Below, piece by piece: positions 36,394 to 45,502 of a DNA stretch of 64,000 nt. Each line of letters opens with the position of its first letter. The stretch's first letter is position 1. Under the pieces are notes generated by a model, which ran no database searches, was not told the origin of the DNA, and saw nothing but the letters and a program-made list of their open reading frames with translations. The position numbers and the translations under genes were made by a program. Source of the DNA: an uncultured Sinobacteraceae bacterium (GTDB taxonomy: Bacteria > Pseudomonadota > Gammaproteobacteria > Nevskiales > Nevskiaceae); NCBI GenBank assembly GCA_903822975.1, contig CAIJRD010000012.1:806001-870000 (forward strand), given 5' to 3'.

Positions 36394-37056
36394 ATGATCC
36401 CCGCCGCCCGCCTGCGCGAAGCCGAGGCGCACCTGCGCCGCCGCGACAAGAAACTGGCTCGGCTGATCGAGCAGTACGGCCCCTGTACGCTGGGCCGCAA
36501 ACGACGCGACCCATTCCACGTGCTGTGCAGCTCGATCATCGGACAGCAGCTGTCGATCAAGGCGGCCGACACGATTCAGCTGAGGGTCGCGACTGCGGTG
36601 CTCGCCGGCAGCCGCTTCATGCCGGCACATTTCATCGACGCCGAGTTCGAACTGCTGCGCGCTTGCGGATTGTCCAACGCGAAATCGCGCTGGCTGATTG
36701 CGATTGCTCAAGCGGTACACAGCGGTGCGTTCTCGTTCGCCAGACTGCGCCGGATGGACGACGAAACCGCCATCGAAACGCTCGATGCGCTGCCCGGCAT
36801 CGGCCGCTGGACCGCCGAGATGTTCCTGATGTTCGCGCTCGACCGCATCGACATTTTCTCGCTCGGCGACGTTGGCCTACGCCGCAGCGTCGATCGGCTC
36901 TACAGCCGCAAGCTCAGCGATACGGCAAAATCGAAGTACGCAGCGCTCGACGAGGATGCGACGCTGGCGATCACGGCGCGCTGGGCGCCGTACCGCTCGG
37001 TGGCGAGTTGGTACTTGTGGCGCATGGTCGATGGCGACAGCGCAACCTGGAACTGA
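36394..37056 (+). CDS. DNA-3-methyladenine glycosylase (AlkA/HhH-GPD type)
   Basis: A 220-residue helix-hairpin-helix glycosylase. The N-terminal part has SSIIGQQLSIKAADTIQ. The HhH motif is LDALPGIGRWTAEMFLMFAL, followed by DRIDIFSLGDVGLRRS with the catalytic Asp of the GPD loop. There are no Cys ligands for an iron-sulfur cluster, so it is an AlkA/MAG-like base-excision enzyme for alkylated bases. It is inserted in the opposite orientation between the VWA and MoxR genes. Confidence 0.92.
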   Translation: MIPAARLREAEAHLRRRDKKLARLIEQYGPCTLGRKRRDPFHVLCSSIIGQQLSIKAADTIQLRVATAVLAGSRFMPAHFIDAEFELLRACGLSNAKSRWLIAIAQAVHSGAFSFARLRRMDDETAIETLDALPGIGRWTAEMFLMFALDRIDIFSLGDVGLRRSVDRLYSRKLSDTAKSKYAALDEDATLAITARWAPYRSVASWYLWRMVDGDSATWN

Positions 37057-37222
37057 TCGTTCCATCGCTTGCGCGGCGAACGCAGTCTCCGGCGCGCCAG
37101 AATCTGCGCGTCCGACGATTCACCTTGTACCGAAGTCATCGCCGCGTGTCGGCCTCAAGCAGAGGCGGAATACCGACCGTAGGCGCCTCCAATCCGCATG
37201 TGCGCCCGACAGGCGCGCGCGA

Positions 37223-38065
37223 TTAGTTCGAGCGCCGCGCCATGAACGCTATGCGCTCGAACAGATGCACGTCCTGCTCGTTTTTCAGTAGCGCGCCATA
37301 CAGCGGCGGCAGCGACTTCTTGACGCTGGTTTCGCGCAAGGCTGCCGGGTCGATGTCTTCGGCCATCAGCAGCTTGAGCCAGTCGAGCAGTTCCGAAGTC
37401 GACGGCTTCTTCTTCAAGCCCGGCAATTCGCGCAGTCCGAAGAACACTTCCATGGCTTCTTTCAGCAGCGTTTTCTTCACATCCGGGAAATGCACGTCGA
37501 CGATTTTCTGCATCGTCTCGCGCTCGGGGAAGCGGATGTAATGGAAGAAGCAGCGGCGCAGGAAGGCGTCCGGCAATTCCTTCTCGTTGTTCGAGGTGAT
37601 GATGATCACCGGCCGCTGCACCGCTTTGATCGTTTCGCGCGTCTCGTAGACGTAAAACTCCATCTGGTCGAGTTCGCGCAGCAGATCGTTGGGGAATTCG
37701 ATGTCGGCCTTGTCGATCTCGTCGATCAGAAGCACCGGCTGCTGCGTCGACTCGAAGCATTCCCACAGCTTGCCCTTGACGATGTAGTTGCGGATGTCCT
37801 TGACCTTCTCGTCGCCGAGCTGCGAATCGCGCAAACGCGAAACCGCGTCGTATTCGTAGAGGCCGTGCTGCGCCTTGGTGGTCGATTTGATCGCCCAGTC
37901 GTAGAACGGACGGTTCAGCGCTTTGGCCACTTCGCGCGCCAGCTGAGTCTTGCCGGTGCCCGGCTCACCCTTGACCAGCAGCGGCCTTTGCAAGGTAACC
38001 GCGGCATTGACCGCCAGCGTGAGGTCGTCGGTGGCAACGTAATTTTCGGTGCTTTCAAAGCGCAT
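37223..38065 (-). CDS. MoxR-family AAA+ ATPase
   Basis: A 280-residue AAA+ protein. Walker A is LLVKGEPGTGKTQLAREVA, Walker B is VLLIDEIDKADIEFPNDLL, sensor 1 is VIIITSNNEKELPDAFLRRC (also the arginine finger region). The N-terminus MRFESTENYVATDDL marks the MoxR subgroup that pairs with CoxE-like VWA proteins. Its likely partner is the VWA gene downstream on the same strand. An in-frame upstream extension rich in Cys and Arg was rejected. Confidence 0.93.
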   Translation of the reverse strand: MRFESTENYVATDDLTLAVNAAVTLQRPLLVKGEPGTGKTQLAREVAKALNRPFYDWAIKSTTKAQHGLYEYDAVSRLRDSQLGDEKVKDIRNYIVKGKLWECFESTQQPVLLIDEIDKADIEFPNDLLRELDQMEFYVYETRETIKAVQRPVIIITSNNEKELPDAFLRRCFFHYIRFPERETMQKIVDVHFPDVKKTLLKEAMEVFFGLRELPGLKKKPSTSELLDWLKLLMAEDIDPAALRETSVKKSLPPLYGALLKNEQDVHLFERIAFMARRSN

Positions 38066-38129
38066 CGGCGCCGCACTCCAGTAACGAGAGGGAAGAAGTT
38101 GGAAGCCGCAGTCTAGCGAATGCAGCCGC

Positions 38130-38633
38130 TTACAGCAGTATCGGCGCGTCCGGCAGCTCGTTGCGACCACTGCGCACGCCCGGCGTGTGTCGCGCCAGTA
38201 CATCGGCCACGCCTTGCACGCCCGCGAGCAACCCCGGCTCGAAATGCCCCGCGCGAAATTCGGCCTGCATCGCGCGACACACGGTGTCCCACTCATGCTG
38301 CGCGACGCGCTCGCCGCTGACGCCGCGGTCGGCGACGATCTCGACGGCGCGATCTGCGTACAGCAGATAAATCAGCACGCCGTTGCGCTGCTCGGTGTCC
38401 CAGATACGTAGCTGCGAGAACACCTCGACTGCACGCTCCCGCGCGCTCAATCCGGCCAAGATCGCCGGCATCGGCAGCGTCGCTTCGATCGCCACGCGAA
38501 TTTCGCCGGAGTGCAGGCGCTCGCAATCGCGGACGGCCTGTTCGACCGCGCGCTGAGTCGATGCAGGAATGCGCTGGCGAACATGCCAACGGCCGGTGCT
38601 GTAGTGCCGCCAGATGCGCTTCAGGGTCGACAT
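38130..38633 (-). CDS. TPM-domain protein, small
   Basis: A 167-residue TPM-domain protein (MSTLKRIWRHYSTGRWHVRQ). The domain has SGEIRVAIEATL, VFSQLRIWDTEQRNGVLIYLLYADRAVEIVADRGV and a C-terminal helix region. No signal peptide is seen and no strong membrane helix. It overlaps the end of the larger TPM gene by three bases (ATGA) and completes a lemA-TPM-TPM operon, a common arrangement of unknown envelope function. Confidence 0.85.
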   Translation of the reverse strand: MSTLKRIWRHYSTGRWHVRQRIPASTQRAVEQAVRDCERLHSGEIRVAIEATLPMPAILAGLSARERAVEVFSQLRIWDTEQRNGVLIYLLYADRAVEIVADRGVSGERVAQHEWDTVCRAMQAEFRAGHFEPGLLAGVQGVADVLARHTPGVRSGRNELPDAPILL

Positions 38634-39526
38634 CACCAACTCCCGGACGAACCGCCGCCGCCGAAACCGCCGCCGCCGCCGGAAAAACCGCCACCGCCGA
38701 GGCCACCGCCGCCACGTCCGATGCCGTAGCCCAGCCCGCCGAGCCCCCCACCGAAGCCGCCGCCGAAACCACCCCCGCCACCTGCCAGCAACACGGCCGC
38801 GACGACAATGCCTAAAACCCCTGCGGCGACGCCGAGCAACAGCGACGAGGTCACTAGCGCCGCGAGCGCACCGGTACCGAGCCCCACCACGCCGGCCGCG
38901 AGGCCGGTTCCGAAAATGCTTTTCAATGCACGGCCGACGCCGAGCGCGAGGATGAATACGAACCCGATCAAAGCGAAGCGATTGTCGCCGTTCGAATCGC
39001 CACTCCTGCCGCGCGTCGGCGGCGGTGGCAGTGCTTCACCGCGTATGGTCTTGTCGAGTGCGTCGACCCCTGCGACGACGCCTCCGGCGAAATCGTTTTG
39101 GCGAAATTGCGGCAGCACGATTTCTTCGATCACGCGCTTGGCGATCGCGTCCGGAATTGCGCCCTCCAGACCGTAGCCGACTTCGATTCGCACCCGGTGG
39201 TCATCCTTCGCGACCAGCAGGATTGCGCCGTCGTCGATGCCCTTGCGGCCGAGCTTCCAGGCCTCCGCGACACGGATGCCGTATTGCTCGATGGTCTCGG
39301 GCTGCGTGGTCGGCACCATCAGGACGACGAGCTGACTGCCCTTGTCCTGCTCGAGCGTGGCGAGCTGCTGGTTCAAGGCCTGCTGCTGCGCGGCGTCGAG
39401 CGTGCCGGTGAGGTCGGTGACGCGCGCGACGGGCGGGATCGCGACCTCGGCGAGCGCGGCAGCACTCGACACCAGCAACAGCATCGCGGCGAATGGATGC
39501 AGCCAGCGCCGACCCGATCCGCGCAT
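38633..39526 (-). CDS. TPM-domain membrane protein with Gly-rich tail (YgcG-like)
   Basis: A 297-residue exported protein. The signal peptide (FAAMLLLVSSAAALA) precedes a periplasmic TPM domain with VTDLTGTLDAAQQQAL and VRIEVGYGLEGAIPDAIAKRVIEE. Two hydrophobic stretches (about 185-200 and 215-245) come next, then a C-terminal tail of glycine repeats (GGGGGFGGGFGGG...) ending GSSGSW. TPM domains have been linked to photosystem repair phosphatase activity and to envelope homeostasis. Its partner LemA is encoded just upstream. Confidence 0.9.
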   Translation of the reverse strand: MRGSGRRWLHPFAAMLLLVSSAAALAEVAIPPVARVTDLTGTLDAAQQQALNQQLATLEQDKGSQLVVLMVPTTQPETIEQYGIRVAEAWKLGRKGIDDGAILLVAKDDHRVRIEVGYGLEGAIPDAIAKRVIEEIVLPQFRQNDFAGGVVAGVDALDKTIRGEALPPPPTRGRSGDSNGDNRFALIGFVFILALGVGRALKSIFGTGLAAGVVGLGTGALAALVTSSLLLGVAAGVLGIVVAAVLLAGGGGGFGGGFGGGLGGLGYGIGRGGGGLGGGGFSGGGGGFGGGGSSGSW

Positions 39527-39540
39527 GACCGAAGCGCCGC

Positions 39541-40170
39541 TTACTGCGGTGCTGTAGCCGGCGCCGGCGCCGCGGGTGCGGCAGGCGCACCGAAATCGAC
39601 CTTCGGCGGCGTGCTGATCGCCTTCTCGTCCTCAACCGCAAAATTCGGTTTCACCGAATAGCCCATCGCCTTCGCGGTGAGATTGCTCGGGAAACTGCGG
39701 ATCGTGACGTTGTAGGCCTGCACCGCCTGAATGTAGCGATTGCGTGCGACGGTGATGCGATTCTCGGTGCCTTCCAGCTGCGCCTGCAGATCACGGAACA
39801 AGGTATCCGACTTCAGCTGCGGATAGTTCTCCGACACCACCATCAGGCGCGACAGGGCGCCACCGAGTTGCTGCTGTGCCTGCTGAAACTTGGCGAAAGC
39901 GGCCGGGTCGTTGAGAATTTCCGGCGTCGCCTGCACGCTGCCAACGCGCGCGCGCGCGTCGGTCACTTCGGTCAGCACCTTTTCTTCCTGAGTTGCGAAT
40001 CCCTTGACGGTATTCACGAGGTTCGGCACCAGATCCGCGCGGCGCTGGTACTGGTTGAGCACCTCCGACCAGCTCGCCTTGACCTGCTCGTCCTGGGTTT
40101 GCAGTGTGTTGTAGCCGCATCCGGACAGCACGCCGGCAACCATCGAAACAAGGAGCAGTCTTAGCAACAT
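39541..40170 (-). CDS. lemA: LemA family lipoprotein
   Basis: A 209-residue LemA protein with an N-terminal helix ending in the lipobox LSGC (Cys18), so it is probably a lipoprotein. The coiled, helical core starts QVKASWSEVLNQYQRRADLVPNLVNTVKGFA, the LemA signature, and includes ALSRLMVVSENYPQLKSD. An Ala/Pro-rich tail ends the protein. It heads the operon with two TPM-domain genes. Confidence 0.93.
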   Translation of the reverse strand: MLLRLLLVSMVAGVLSGCGYNTLQTQDEQVKASWSEVLNQYQRRADLVPNLVNTVKGFATQEEKVLTEVTDARARVGSVQATPEILNDPAAFAKFQQAQQQLGGALSRLMVVSENYPQLKSDTLFRDLQAQLEGTENRITVARNRYIQAVQAYNVTIRSFPSNLTAKAMGYSVKPNFAVEDEKAISTPPKVDFGAPAAPAAPAPATAPQ

Positions 40171-40284
40171 GGAAATCTCCGGAACGGTTCACTACAGAAG
40201 TTTGCTTCAGGGACCACATAGCCGGAGAATCCAGCCATCAAGTCCCTGAGCATCCGATTAGACAGGGCCCCAACAGGAAACGCT

Positions 40285-40596
40285 ATGACCAAGATTATTG
40301 CCAGCCTGCTGTTCGCAACTCTGATCCCCGCCGCGGCCCTCGCCGACAGTACGACGACCGAGACAATCGCGCCGCCGAGTTGCAAGAAGCCGCTACTGCC
40401 AAGTTCGGTACGCAAGGCCGACGACTCGACCGAGTTCGACGAGCGCATGGACGAGTACAAGGCCTGCATCACCGCCTATGTCGATCAACAGACCGCGCTG
40501 TCGAAGGCGCATGTCGACGCGGCAAACAGCGCCATCACCGACTCCAACGCCTTCTTCAAGACGGTCAACGAATCGCGTTCGAAAGTCGGCGGCTAG
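40285..40596 (+). CDS. Small secreted protein of unknown function
   Basis: A 103-residue protein with a signal peptide ([17 protein letters not shown]). The mature part is about 80 residues, helical and charged, with two cysteines (about C33 and C60) that could form a disulfide. No family is recognised. It is divergent from lemA and its TAG stop overlaps the pgk stop: the tetramer CTAG at 40593-40596 ends both genes. Confidence 0.7.
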   Translation: MTKIIASLLFATLIPAAALADSTTTETIAPPSCKKPLLPSSVRKADDSTEFDERMDEYKACITAYVDQQTALSKAHVDAANSAITDSNAFFKTVNESRSKVGG

Positions 40597-41771
40597 GCCT
40601 TCCCTCGCGCCTCCAGCGCCGCCACTGCCGGCAGCGTCTTGCCTTCGAGGAATTCGAGGAAGGCGCCGCCGCCGGTGGAGATGTACGAGATTTTGTCGGC
40701 CACGCCGAACTTGTCGATTGCCGCGAGCGTATCGCCGCCGCCTGCGAGTGAAAACGCCGCGCTGGCGGCGATCGCGTCGGCCAAGGCCTTGGTGCCGCCG
40801 GCAAACGAGTCGTACTCGAACACGCCGACCGGCCCGTTCCACACGATGGTGCCACAGTTCTTCAGCAGGCCCATCAGCTTCGCGCGCGTCTTCGGGCCGA
40901 TATCGAGAATCATCTCGTCGTCTTCGACGTCGGCGACATCACGCACGGTGGCATGCGCCTCGGCGGAGAATTCGGTTGCGACAACAACGTCCTCCGGCAG
41001 CGGAATATCGCCACCGCGCGCGCGGATCTTCGCTTGGATCTGCTTCGCGGTTTCGAGCATGTCCGGCTCGTAAAGCGACTTGCCGACCTTGTACCCGGCG
41101 GCGGCGAGAAAGGTGTTGGCGATGCCGCCGCCGATGATCAGCTGATCGGCCTTGTCGGCCAGCGTGTTCAGCAGGTCGAGCTTGGTCGAGACTTTGCTGC
41201 CGCCGACGATAACTGCCAACGGCGGTTTCGGTGTTGCCAGTGCCTTGCCGAGGGCTTCGAGTTCGGCGGCCAGCAGCGGGCCGGCACAGGCGACCGGCGC
41301 AAACCGCGCCACACCATGCGTCGAGGCCTCGGCGCGATGCGCGGTACCGAAGGCGTCCATCACGTAGATGTCGCACAGCGCCGCCATCTTCTTCGACAGC
41401 GCCTCGTCATCTTCTTTTTCGCCCTTGAGGAAGCGCGTGTTCTCGCCGACGACAATCTGGCCCGGCGCGAGCTTGATGCCGTCGATCCAGTTGCTGACCA
41501 GCGGCACCGATCGGTGAAGCTGCGCGGAAAACCAGGCGGCGACCAGCGTCAGCGACTGATCCGGATCGAACACACCAGCCTTCGGACGGCCCAGATGCGA
41601 GGTGACCAGCACCGAAGCGCCGCGCTCCAGCGCCAGTTGCAGCGTCGGCAACGAGGCGCGCAGGCGCGCGTCGGAGCTGATACGGCCGTTGTGAATGGGC
41701 ACGTTGAGATCCTGGCGGATCAGCAGGCGCTTGCCGGCGAGGTCGAGATCGATCATGCGCAGCACGGTCAT
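40593..41771 (-). CDS. pgk: Phosphoglycerate kinase
   Basis: Glycolytic and gluconeogenic kinase making ATP from 1,3-bisphosphoglycerate. The 392-residue protein has [35 protein letters not shown], the hinge and nucleotide segment [44 protein letters not shown] and the final [13 protein letters not shown] followed by [13 protein letters not shown]. It lies downstream of gap on the same strand, behind a terminator-like hairpin. Confidence 0.98.
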   Translation of the reverse strand: MTVLRMIDLDLAGKRLLIRQDLNVPIHNGRISSDARLRASLPTLQLALERGASVLVTSHLGRPKAGVFDPDQSLTLVAAWFSAQLHRSVPLVSNWIDGIKLAPGQIVVGENTRFLKGEKEDDEALSKKMAALCDIYVMDAFGTAHRAEASTHGVARFAPVACAGPLLAAELEALGKALATPKPPLAVIVGGSKVSTKLDLLNTLADKADQLIIGGGIANTFLAAAGYKVGKSLYEPDMLETAKQIQAKIRARGGDIPLPEDVVVATEFSAEAHATVRDVADVEDDEMILDIGPKTRAKLMGLLKNCGTIVWNGPVGVFEYDSFAGGTKALADAIAASAAFSLAGGGDTLAAIDKFGVADKISYISTGGGAFLEFLEGKTLPAVAALEARGKA

Positions 41772-41805
41772 GGCGAAAAGTCCTTATGCGAAAGGTTTGG
41801 AATCC

Positions 41806-41849
41806 GAAAATTAAAAAGGCGGCCCGACAGGTTCTCTGCGGGGCCGCCT
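41806..41849 (-). terminator. Hairpin and T-run between gap and pgk
   Basis: On the minus strand a nine-base stem AGGCGGCCC/GGGCCGCCT with a 15-base loop is followed directly by TTTTTAATTTT. This is a standard intrinsic terminator form. It should reduce readthrough from gap into pgk, making pgk expression partly independent or setting unequal levels. Confidence 0.75.
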
Positions 41850-41872
41850 GCATTACGTACCGCTAGGCGCGC

Positions 41873-42880
41873 TTACTTGGCGTGCGCCAGCGCAACCGTG
41901 GTGTCGAGCATGCGGTTCGAGAAGCCCCACTCGTTGTCGTACCAGGACGACACCTTGACCAGGCGACCGGAGACCTTGGTCAGCGTCGCGTCGAAGGTGC
42001 TCGAAGCCGGATCGTGGTTGAAGTCGCTGGAGACCAGCGGGCCATCGCTGTACTTGAGGATGCCCTTCAACGGACCCGAGGCGGCGGCGGCCTTCATGAT
42101 CTCGTTGACTTCCTTATCGGTGGTGTCGCGCGCGGCGATGAACGACAGGTCGACGATCGAAACGTTGATGGTCGGAACGCGGATCGCGTAACCGTCGAGA
42201 CGACCCTTCAGTTCCGGCAGCACCAGACCGACGGCCGAGGCCGCACCGGTCTTGGTCGGAATCATGTTGTGCGCGGCGGCGCGCGCGCGGCGCAGATCCG
42301 AGTGGAATACGTCGGTCAGCACCTGATCGTTGGTGTACGAATGCACCGTCGTCATCAGGCCGTTGACCAGGCCGATTTTCTCGTGCAGCGGCTGCACCAG
42401 CGGCGCGAGGCAGTTGGTGGTGCACGAAGCGTTCGAAATGATCTGGTCGGAGGCGACCAGCGTGCCGTGATTGACGCCGAACACGATGGTTTTGACGTCG
42501 TCGCCGCCTGGCTGCGAAATCACTACTTTCTTGGCGCCGCCGGCCAGATGCGCGCCGGCCTTTTCCTTGGTCGTGAAGAAGCCGGTGCATTCGAGCACGA
42601 CATCGACGCCGAGTTCGCCCCAGGGCAGTTTGGCCGGATCGCGGTTGGCCAACACCTTGATCTTGTCGCCATTGACGACCAAGTACTCGCCTTCGACAGC
42701 GACCGTGCCCGGGAACGGGCCATGCGCGGTGTCGTAGCGGGTCAGGTGTGCATTGGTTTCGGCGGGACCCAGATCGTTGACGGCGACGATCTGCACGTCT
42801 TTGCGACCGCTCTCGTAGAGCGCGCGGAGAACATTGCGGCCGATGCGGCCGTACCCGTTGATACCGACTTTGACTGCCAT
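41873..42880 (-). CDS. gap: Glyceraldehyde-3-phosphate dehydrogenase, type I
   Basis: A 335-residue GAPDH. N-terminal [20 protein letters not shown] forms the NAD fold, with the Asp of VAVNDLG favouring NAD over NADP. The catalytic Cys153 lies in [13 protein letters not shown], with the active-site His in [11 protein letters not shown]. The last segment [17 protein letters not shown] is conserved. It catalyses oxidative phosphorylation of glyceraldehyde-3-phosphate. It is separated from tkt by the ton-exb genes. Confidence 0.98.
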   Translation of the reverse strand: MAVKVGINGYGRIGRNVLRALYESGRKDVQIVAVNDLGPAETNAHLTRYDTAHGPFPGTVAVEGEYLVVNGDKIKVLANRDPAKLPWGELGVDVVLECTGFFTTKEKAGAHLAGGAKKVVISQPGGDDVKTIVFGVNHGTLVASDQIISNASCTTNCLAPLVQPLHEKIGLVNGLMTTVHSYTNDQVLTDVFHSDLRRARAAAHNMIPTKTGAASAVGLVLPELKGRLDGYAIRVPTINVSIVDLSFIAARDTTDKEVNEIMKAAAASGPLKGILKYSDGPLVSSDFNHDPASSTFDATLTKVSGRLVKVSSWYDNEWGFSNRMLDTTVALAHAK

Positions 42881-43014
42881 TTCGTTCCTCTGTCAGGTTG
42901 CCCGCGTGCAAGGCGATGCAAGCGCATCTGCGGGAAGGGTGCCTTCCGCAGTAAAGATGCTGGAACTGCGGTCGGGGTCGCAGATTTTACCTGAATGAGC
43001 CGCGCCTGTGGGTT

Positions 43015-43038
43015 CGGCCCCGGATTGCTCCGGGGCCG
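43015..43038. terminator. Perfect GC hairpin downstream of tonB
   Basis: CGGCCCCGGA-ttgc-TCCGGGGCCG is a perfect ten-base stem about 20 bases beyond the tonB stop codon. It lacks a T-run on the minus strand, so it may act as a weak terminator, a 3'-end stabiliser or both. It separates tonB from the gap leader. Confidence 0.45.
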
Positions 43039-43058
43039 CAGGGGCTCAGAGTTTCACA

Positions 43059-43730
43059 CTAATTCAGCGTGAAATTGATCGGCAGTTCGATGACGAACTC
43101 GGCATCCTCGGCATTCGCGCCAGCCGGAATCGGCGGGAACTTGCCGATACGACCGAACACGGCCTTGGCTTCCGCATCCAGCTTCACGAAGCCGGTCTTG
43201 GTGACGACCTCGACGTCGAGAATCTGTCCGCTGCGATCGAAGTGCACGCGCACCTTGGCCTCGCCTTCCTCGCCTGCCCGGACCGACGCCGGTGGATACT
43301 GCACCGCGTTCTGAATCACGCTCTGCAGCGTGTTGTAGTACGCGGCCGGTACCGTCGTGCCGACTTTGGTCGGCGCCGGCGGAGTCGGCGGAGCGGGTGG
43401 CTGCGGCGGAGTTGGCGGCGCACTCGGCACATCCGCCGGTGCCGACTTGGTAGTCGACACGATTTGATCCGGCGGCGGTGGTGGCGTGCGTACCGGTGGT
43501 ATTTCCTTCGGCGGCGGTGGCGGCTTGATCGGCTCCGGTGGCTTCGGCGGCGGTGGTGGCGGTGGCGGTGGCGGTTCGAGTTCGATCACCACCGGCTTCT
43601 TCGCCGGGGTAATGAAGTTCATCTGCGGACGCACCAGATGCAACACGAACAGCACGACACCGGCGTGGAAAATGATCGACAGGACGGTGCCGACGCTGAT
43701 CGGCCCGCCCGAGCGTTTTCTTGTGGTCAT
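43059..43730 (-). CDS. tonB: TonB energy-transducing protein
   Basis: A 223-residue TonB. One N-terminal transmembrane helix (GTVLSIIFHAGVVLFVLHLV, with the functionally important His) is followed by a long Pro-rich linker with runs of up to ten prolines (about 52-130). The C-terminal domain (YPPASVRAGEEGEAKVRVHF...) contacts TonB boxes of outer-membrane receptors. No TonB-dependent receptor is encoded in this window. It is the last gene of exbB-exbD-exbD-tonB. Confidence 0.95.
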   Translation of the reverse strand: MTTRKRSGGPISVGTVLSIIFHAGVVLFVLHLVRPQMNFITPAKKPVVIELEPPPPPPPPPPKPPEPIKPPPPPKEIPPVRTPPPPPDQIVSTTKSAPADVPSAPPTPPQPPAPPTPPAPTKVGTTVPAAYYNTLQSVIQNAVQYPPASVRAGEEGEAKVRVHFDRSGQILDVEVVTKTGFVKLDAEAKAVFGRIGKFPPIPAGANAEDAEFVIELPINFTLN

Positions 43731-43746
43731 TGTGATCGCCCGTCGC

Positions 43747-44187
43747 TCAATGCTCGGCCTGCGAAATCAGCGAGACGCGGTAAAAACCCGCCTCGGCTGC
43801 CTTCTTCAGGATGTCGCGCACCTTGTCGAACGTCACGCCCTTGTCGGCTCGGATGTACACCACGTTGTCGGGCTGCGTGGCGGCCAGGGCGGCCAGACGC
43901 GGCTCCAACTGCTCGTATGGCACCGGCTCGGTATGTCCGCCGCCAAGATCGAGGTAGTAGTTGCTGTCGCCATCCAGCGACACGATCAAGGGATCGCGTG
44001 GCTTGCCCATTTCCTGCAGATCGGCCTTCGGCACCTTCACCGGCAGCGTCGACAACAGCAGCGGTGCCGTGACCATGAAGATGATCAACAGAACCAACAT
44101 TACGTCGACCAGCGGCGTGACGTTGATTTCGGCAACCGGCGTGTAGTCGTCGTCGCCACCGTCCAGCGGCTTTGCGCTCATGGACAT
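43747..44187 (-). CDS. exbD: ExbD-type biopolymer transporter (second copy)
   Basis: A 146-residue ExbD/TolR. The single transmembrane helix NVTPLVDVMLVLLIIFMVT has the proton-relay Asp. A periplasmic domain with VVYIRADKGVTFDKVRDIL follows. It overlaps the first exbD gene and differs from it clearly in the periplasmic half, so it is not a recent duplicate. It precedes tonB. Confidence 0.93.
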   Translation of the reverse strand: MSMSAKPLDGGDDDYTPVAEINVTPLVDVMLVLLIIFMVTAPLLLSTLPVKVPKADLQEMGKPRDPLIVSLDGDSNYYLDLGGGHTEPVPYEQLEPRLAALAATQPDNVVYIRADKGVTFDKVRDILKKAAEAGFYRVSLISQAEH

Positions 44188-44609
44188 AGCGACACCTTCG
44201 TGAAGCCGGAATGTCCGACCACACCCATCAGATCGACCACGCGGTCATACAGCGCGCTCGGATCGGCGCAGACCGTGATCAGCTTGTCCGGATCCGCTGT
44301 AACGATCGCATTCAACCGCGCTGGCAGGGCGGCGTAGTCGATCGTCTCGCGCGCATCGTTATTGACTTGCAAGAAGTAGGAGTAGCTCGAGTCGAAGCCG
44401 ACCGTGAGCTTGTCCGGCGGCTTGTCCTGCGGAGCGGGGTTGGGGCGCGGCAAGGTGACGGGCAGCTGCGACATCATCAGCGGCATCGTCACCATGAAGA
44501 TGATCAGCAGCACGAGCATGACGTCGACCAACGGCGTCACATTGATCTCGGCCACCGGGCTCATCTCGCCGTCGCCACCTCCTGCGGAGGTCTTGACGTT
44601 CATGGACAT
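44178..44609 (-). CDS. exbD: ExbD-type biopolymer transporter (first copy)
   Basis: A 143-residue ExbD/TolR. It shares the INVTPLVDVMLVLLIIFMVT membrane helix with its neighbour, including the conserved Asp, but has a different periplasmic part (FDSSYSYFLQVNNDARETIDYAALPARL, ITVCADPSALYDRVVDLMGVVG). Its start is four bases below the exbB stop. Two ExbD genes behind one ExbB recall the exbD1/exbD2 layout of Xanthomonas. Confidence 0.93.
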   Translation of the reverse strand: MSMNVKTSAGGGDGEMSPVAEINVTPLVDVMLVLLIIFMVTMPLMMSQLPVTLPRPNPAPQDKPPDKLTVGFDSSYSYFLQVNNDARETIDYAALPARLNAIVTADPDKLITVCADPSALYDRVVDLMGVVGHSGFTKVSLCP

Positions 44610-44612
44610 GGC

Positions 44613-45317
44613 TTACCCCCGGGCGGCGGGCGCGAAGCGCTTGGAGAGTCGTCCTGCGTAGACGCCGACCGCGGTACTCAAACGACCGGAGTAACGGCCC
44701 AGATTGGTCGCGAAGCTGTTGTAGAACATGATCGACGGAATGGCCGCGGCCAGACCGATGCCGGTGGCGATCAGCGCTTCGGCAATACCCGGGGCCACGG
44801 TGGCCAGACTGGTGTCATGCGCCGAAGCGATGCCGGTGAAGGTGTTCATGATGCCCCACACCGTACCGAACAGTCCGATGAAGGGTGCGGAAGAACCCAC
44901 GGTTGCCAGAAACGGCAGGCGCTTGTTGATGCGGCGCATTTCCACCGAAAGCTGCAGACGCATCGAATGCTCGATGCGCTCGCGCACTTCGTGCAGCGAC
45001 TCCTGCTGATGTTCGCCCGCGCCTTCGCGCCATTCCTGATTGCCGGCGGCGATGACATCGGCCAGCGGGTGCTTGTCCGAGTAATTGATCATGTCTTCGA
45101 GCGTGCCGGACTCAAGCGTCTTCTCGAGGCGGTCGGCCGCCTTGAACGCCTGCATCACCTGACCGAGCTTTTCGAAAATGACGGTCCAGCAGAAAAACGA
45201 GAAGATCGCCAGGAGCACGAGAACGGCCTGGACCACCGGGTCGGCGTGCGCGATCAGATGCTGAATAGAAAGATCAGCCGGATTAATTACGGAAGTAGGA
45301 TCCACGAAGAACTCCAA
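44613..45317 (-). CDS. exbB: ExbB/TolQ-type proton channel protein
   Basis: A 234-residue MotA/TolQ/ExbB protein with three transmembrane segments: VVQAVLVLLAIFSFFCWTVIFEKLG, LPFLATVGSSAPFIGLFGTVWGIMNTF and a GIAEALIATGIGLAAAIPSIMFYN. It forms the pentameric channel that, with ExbD, uses the proton gradient to energise TonB. It starts a four-gene group on the minus strand. Confidence 0.95.
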   Translation of the reverse strand: MEFFVDPTSVINPADLSIQHLIAHADPVVQAVLVLLAIFSFFCWTVIFEKLGQVMQAFKAADRLEKTLESGTLEDMINYSDKHPLADVIAAGNQEWREGAGEHQQESLHEVRERIEHSMRLQLSVEMRRINKRLPFLATVGSSAPFIGLFGTVWGIMNTFTGIASAHDTSLATVAPGIAEALIATGIGLAAAIPSIMFYNSFATNLGRYSGRLSTAVGVYAGRLSKRFAPAARG

Positions 45318-45502
45318 AAGGGTTTGAGACGACTCAGAGCGCTAGCGGTCGCAAAATGCACACCACGTCGAAGCTGTCTAGTCGGAAAGGCCGATACTAA
45401 CCACCGTGGGCTGGCAGTGGCAAGAACGAGCGGGCAAGCCGCCCGCTCATCGGCACTCAGGATCTCGGCTTCAAGGTTTGGGCAGGGAGCCCTGCCGCAA
45501 GT
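45318..45502 (-). promoter_or_regulatory. tkt 3' region and exbB leader
   Basis: About 185 non-coding bases between tkt and exbB. It contains a hairpin, GAGCGGGC-aagcc-GCCCGCTC at 45428-45448, placed as a tkt terminator; on the minus strand it is followed by gttctt, a weak T-run. The remaining ~110 bases probably carry the exbB promoter, though no clear hexamers were identified. Confidence 0.45.
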
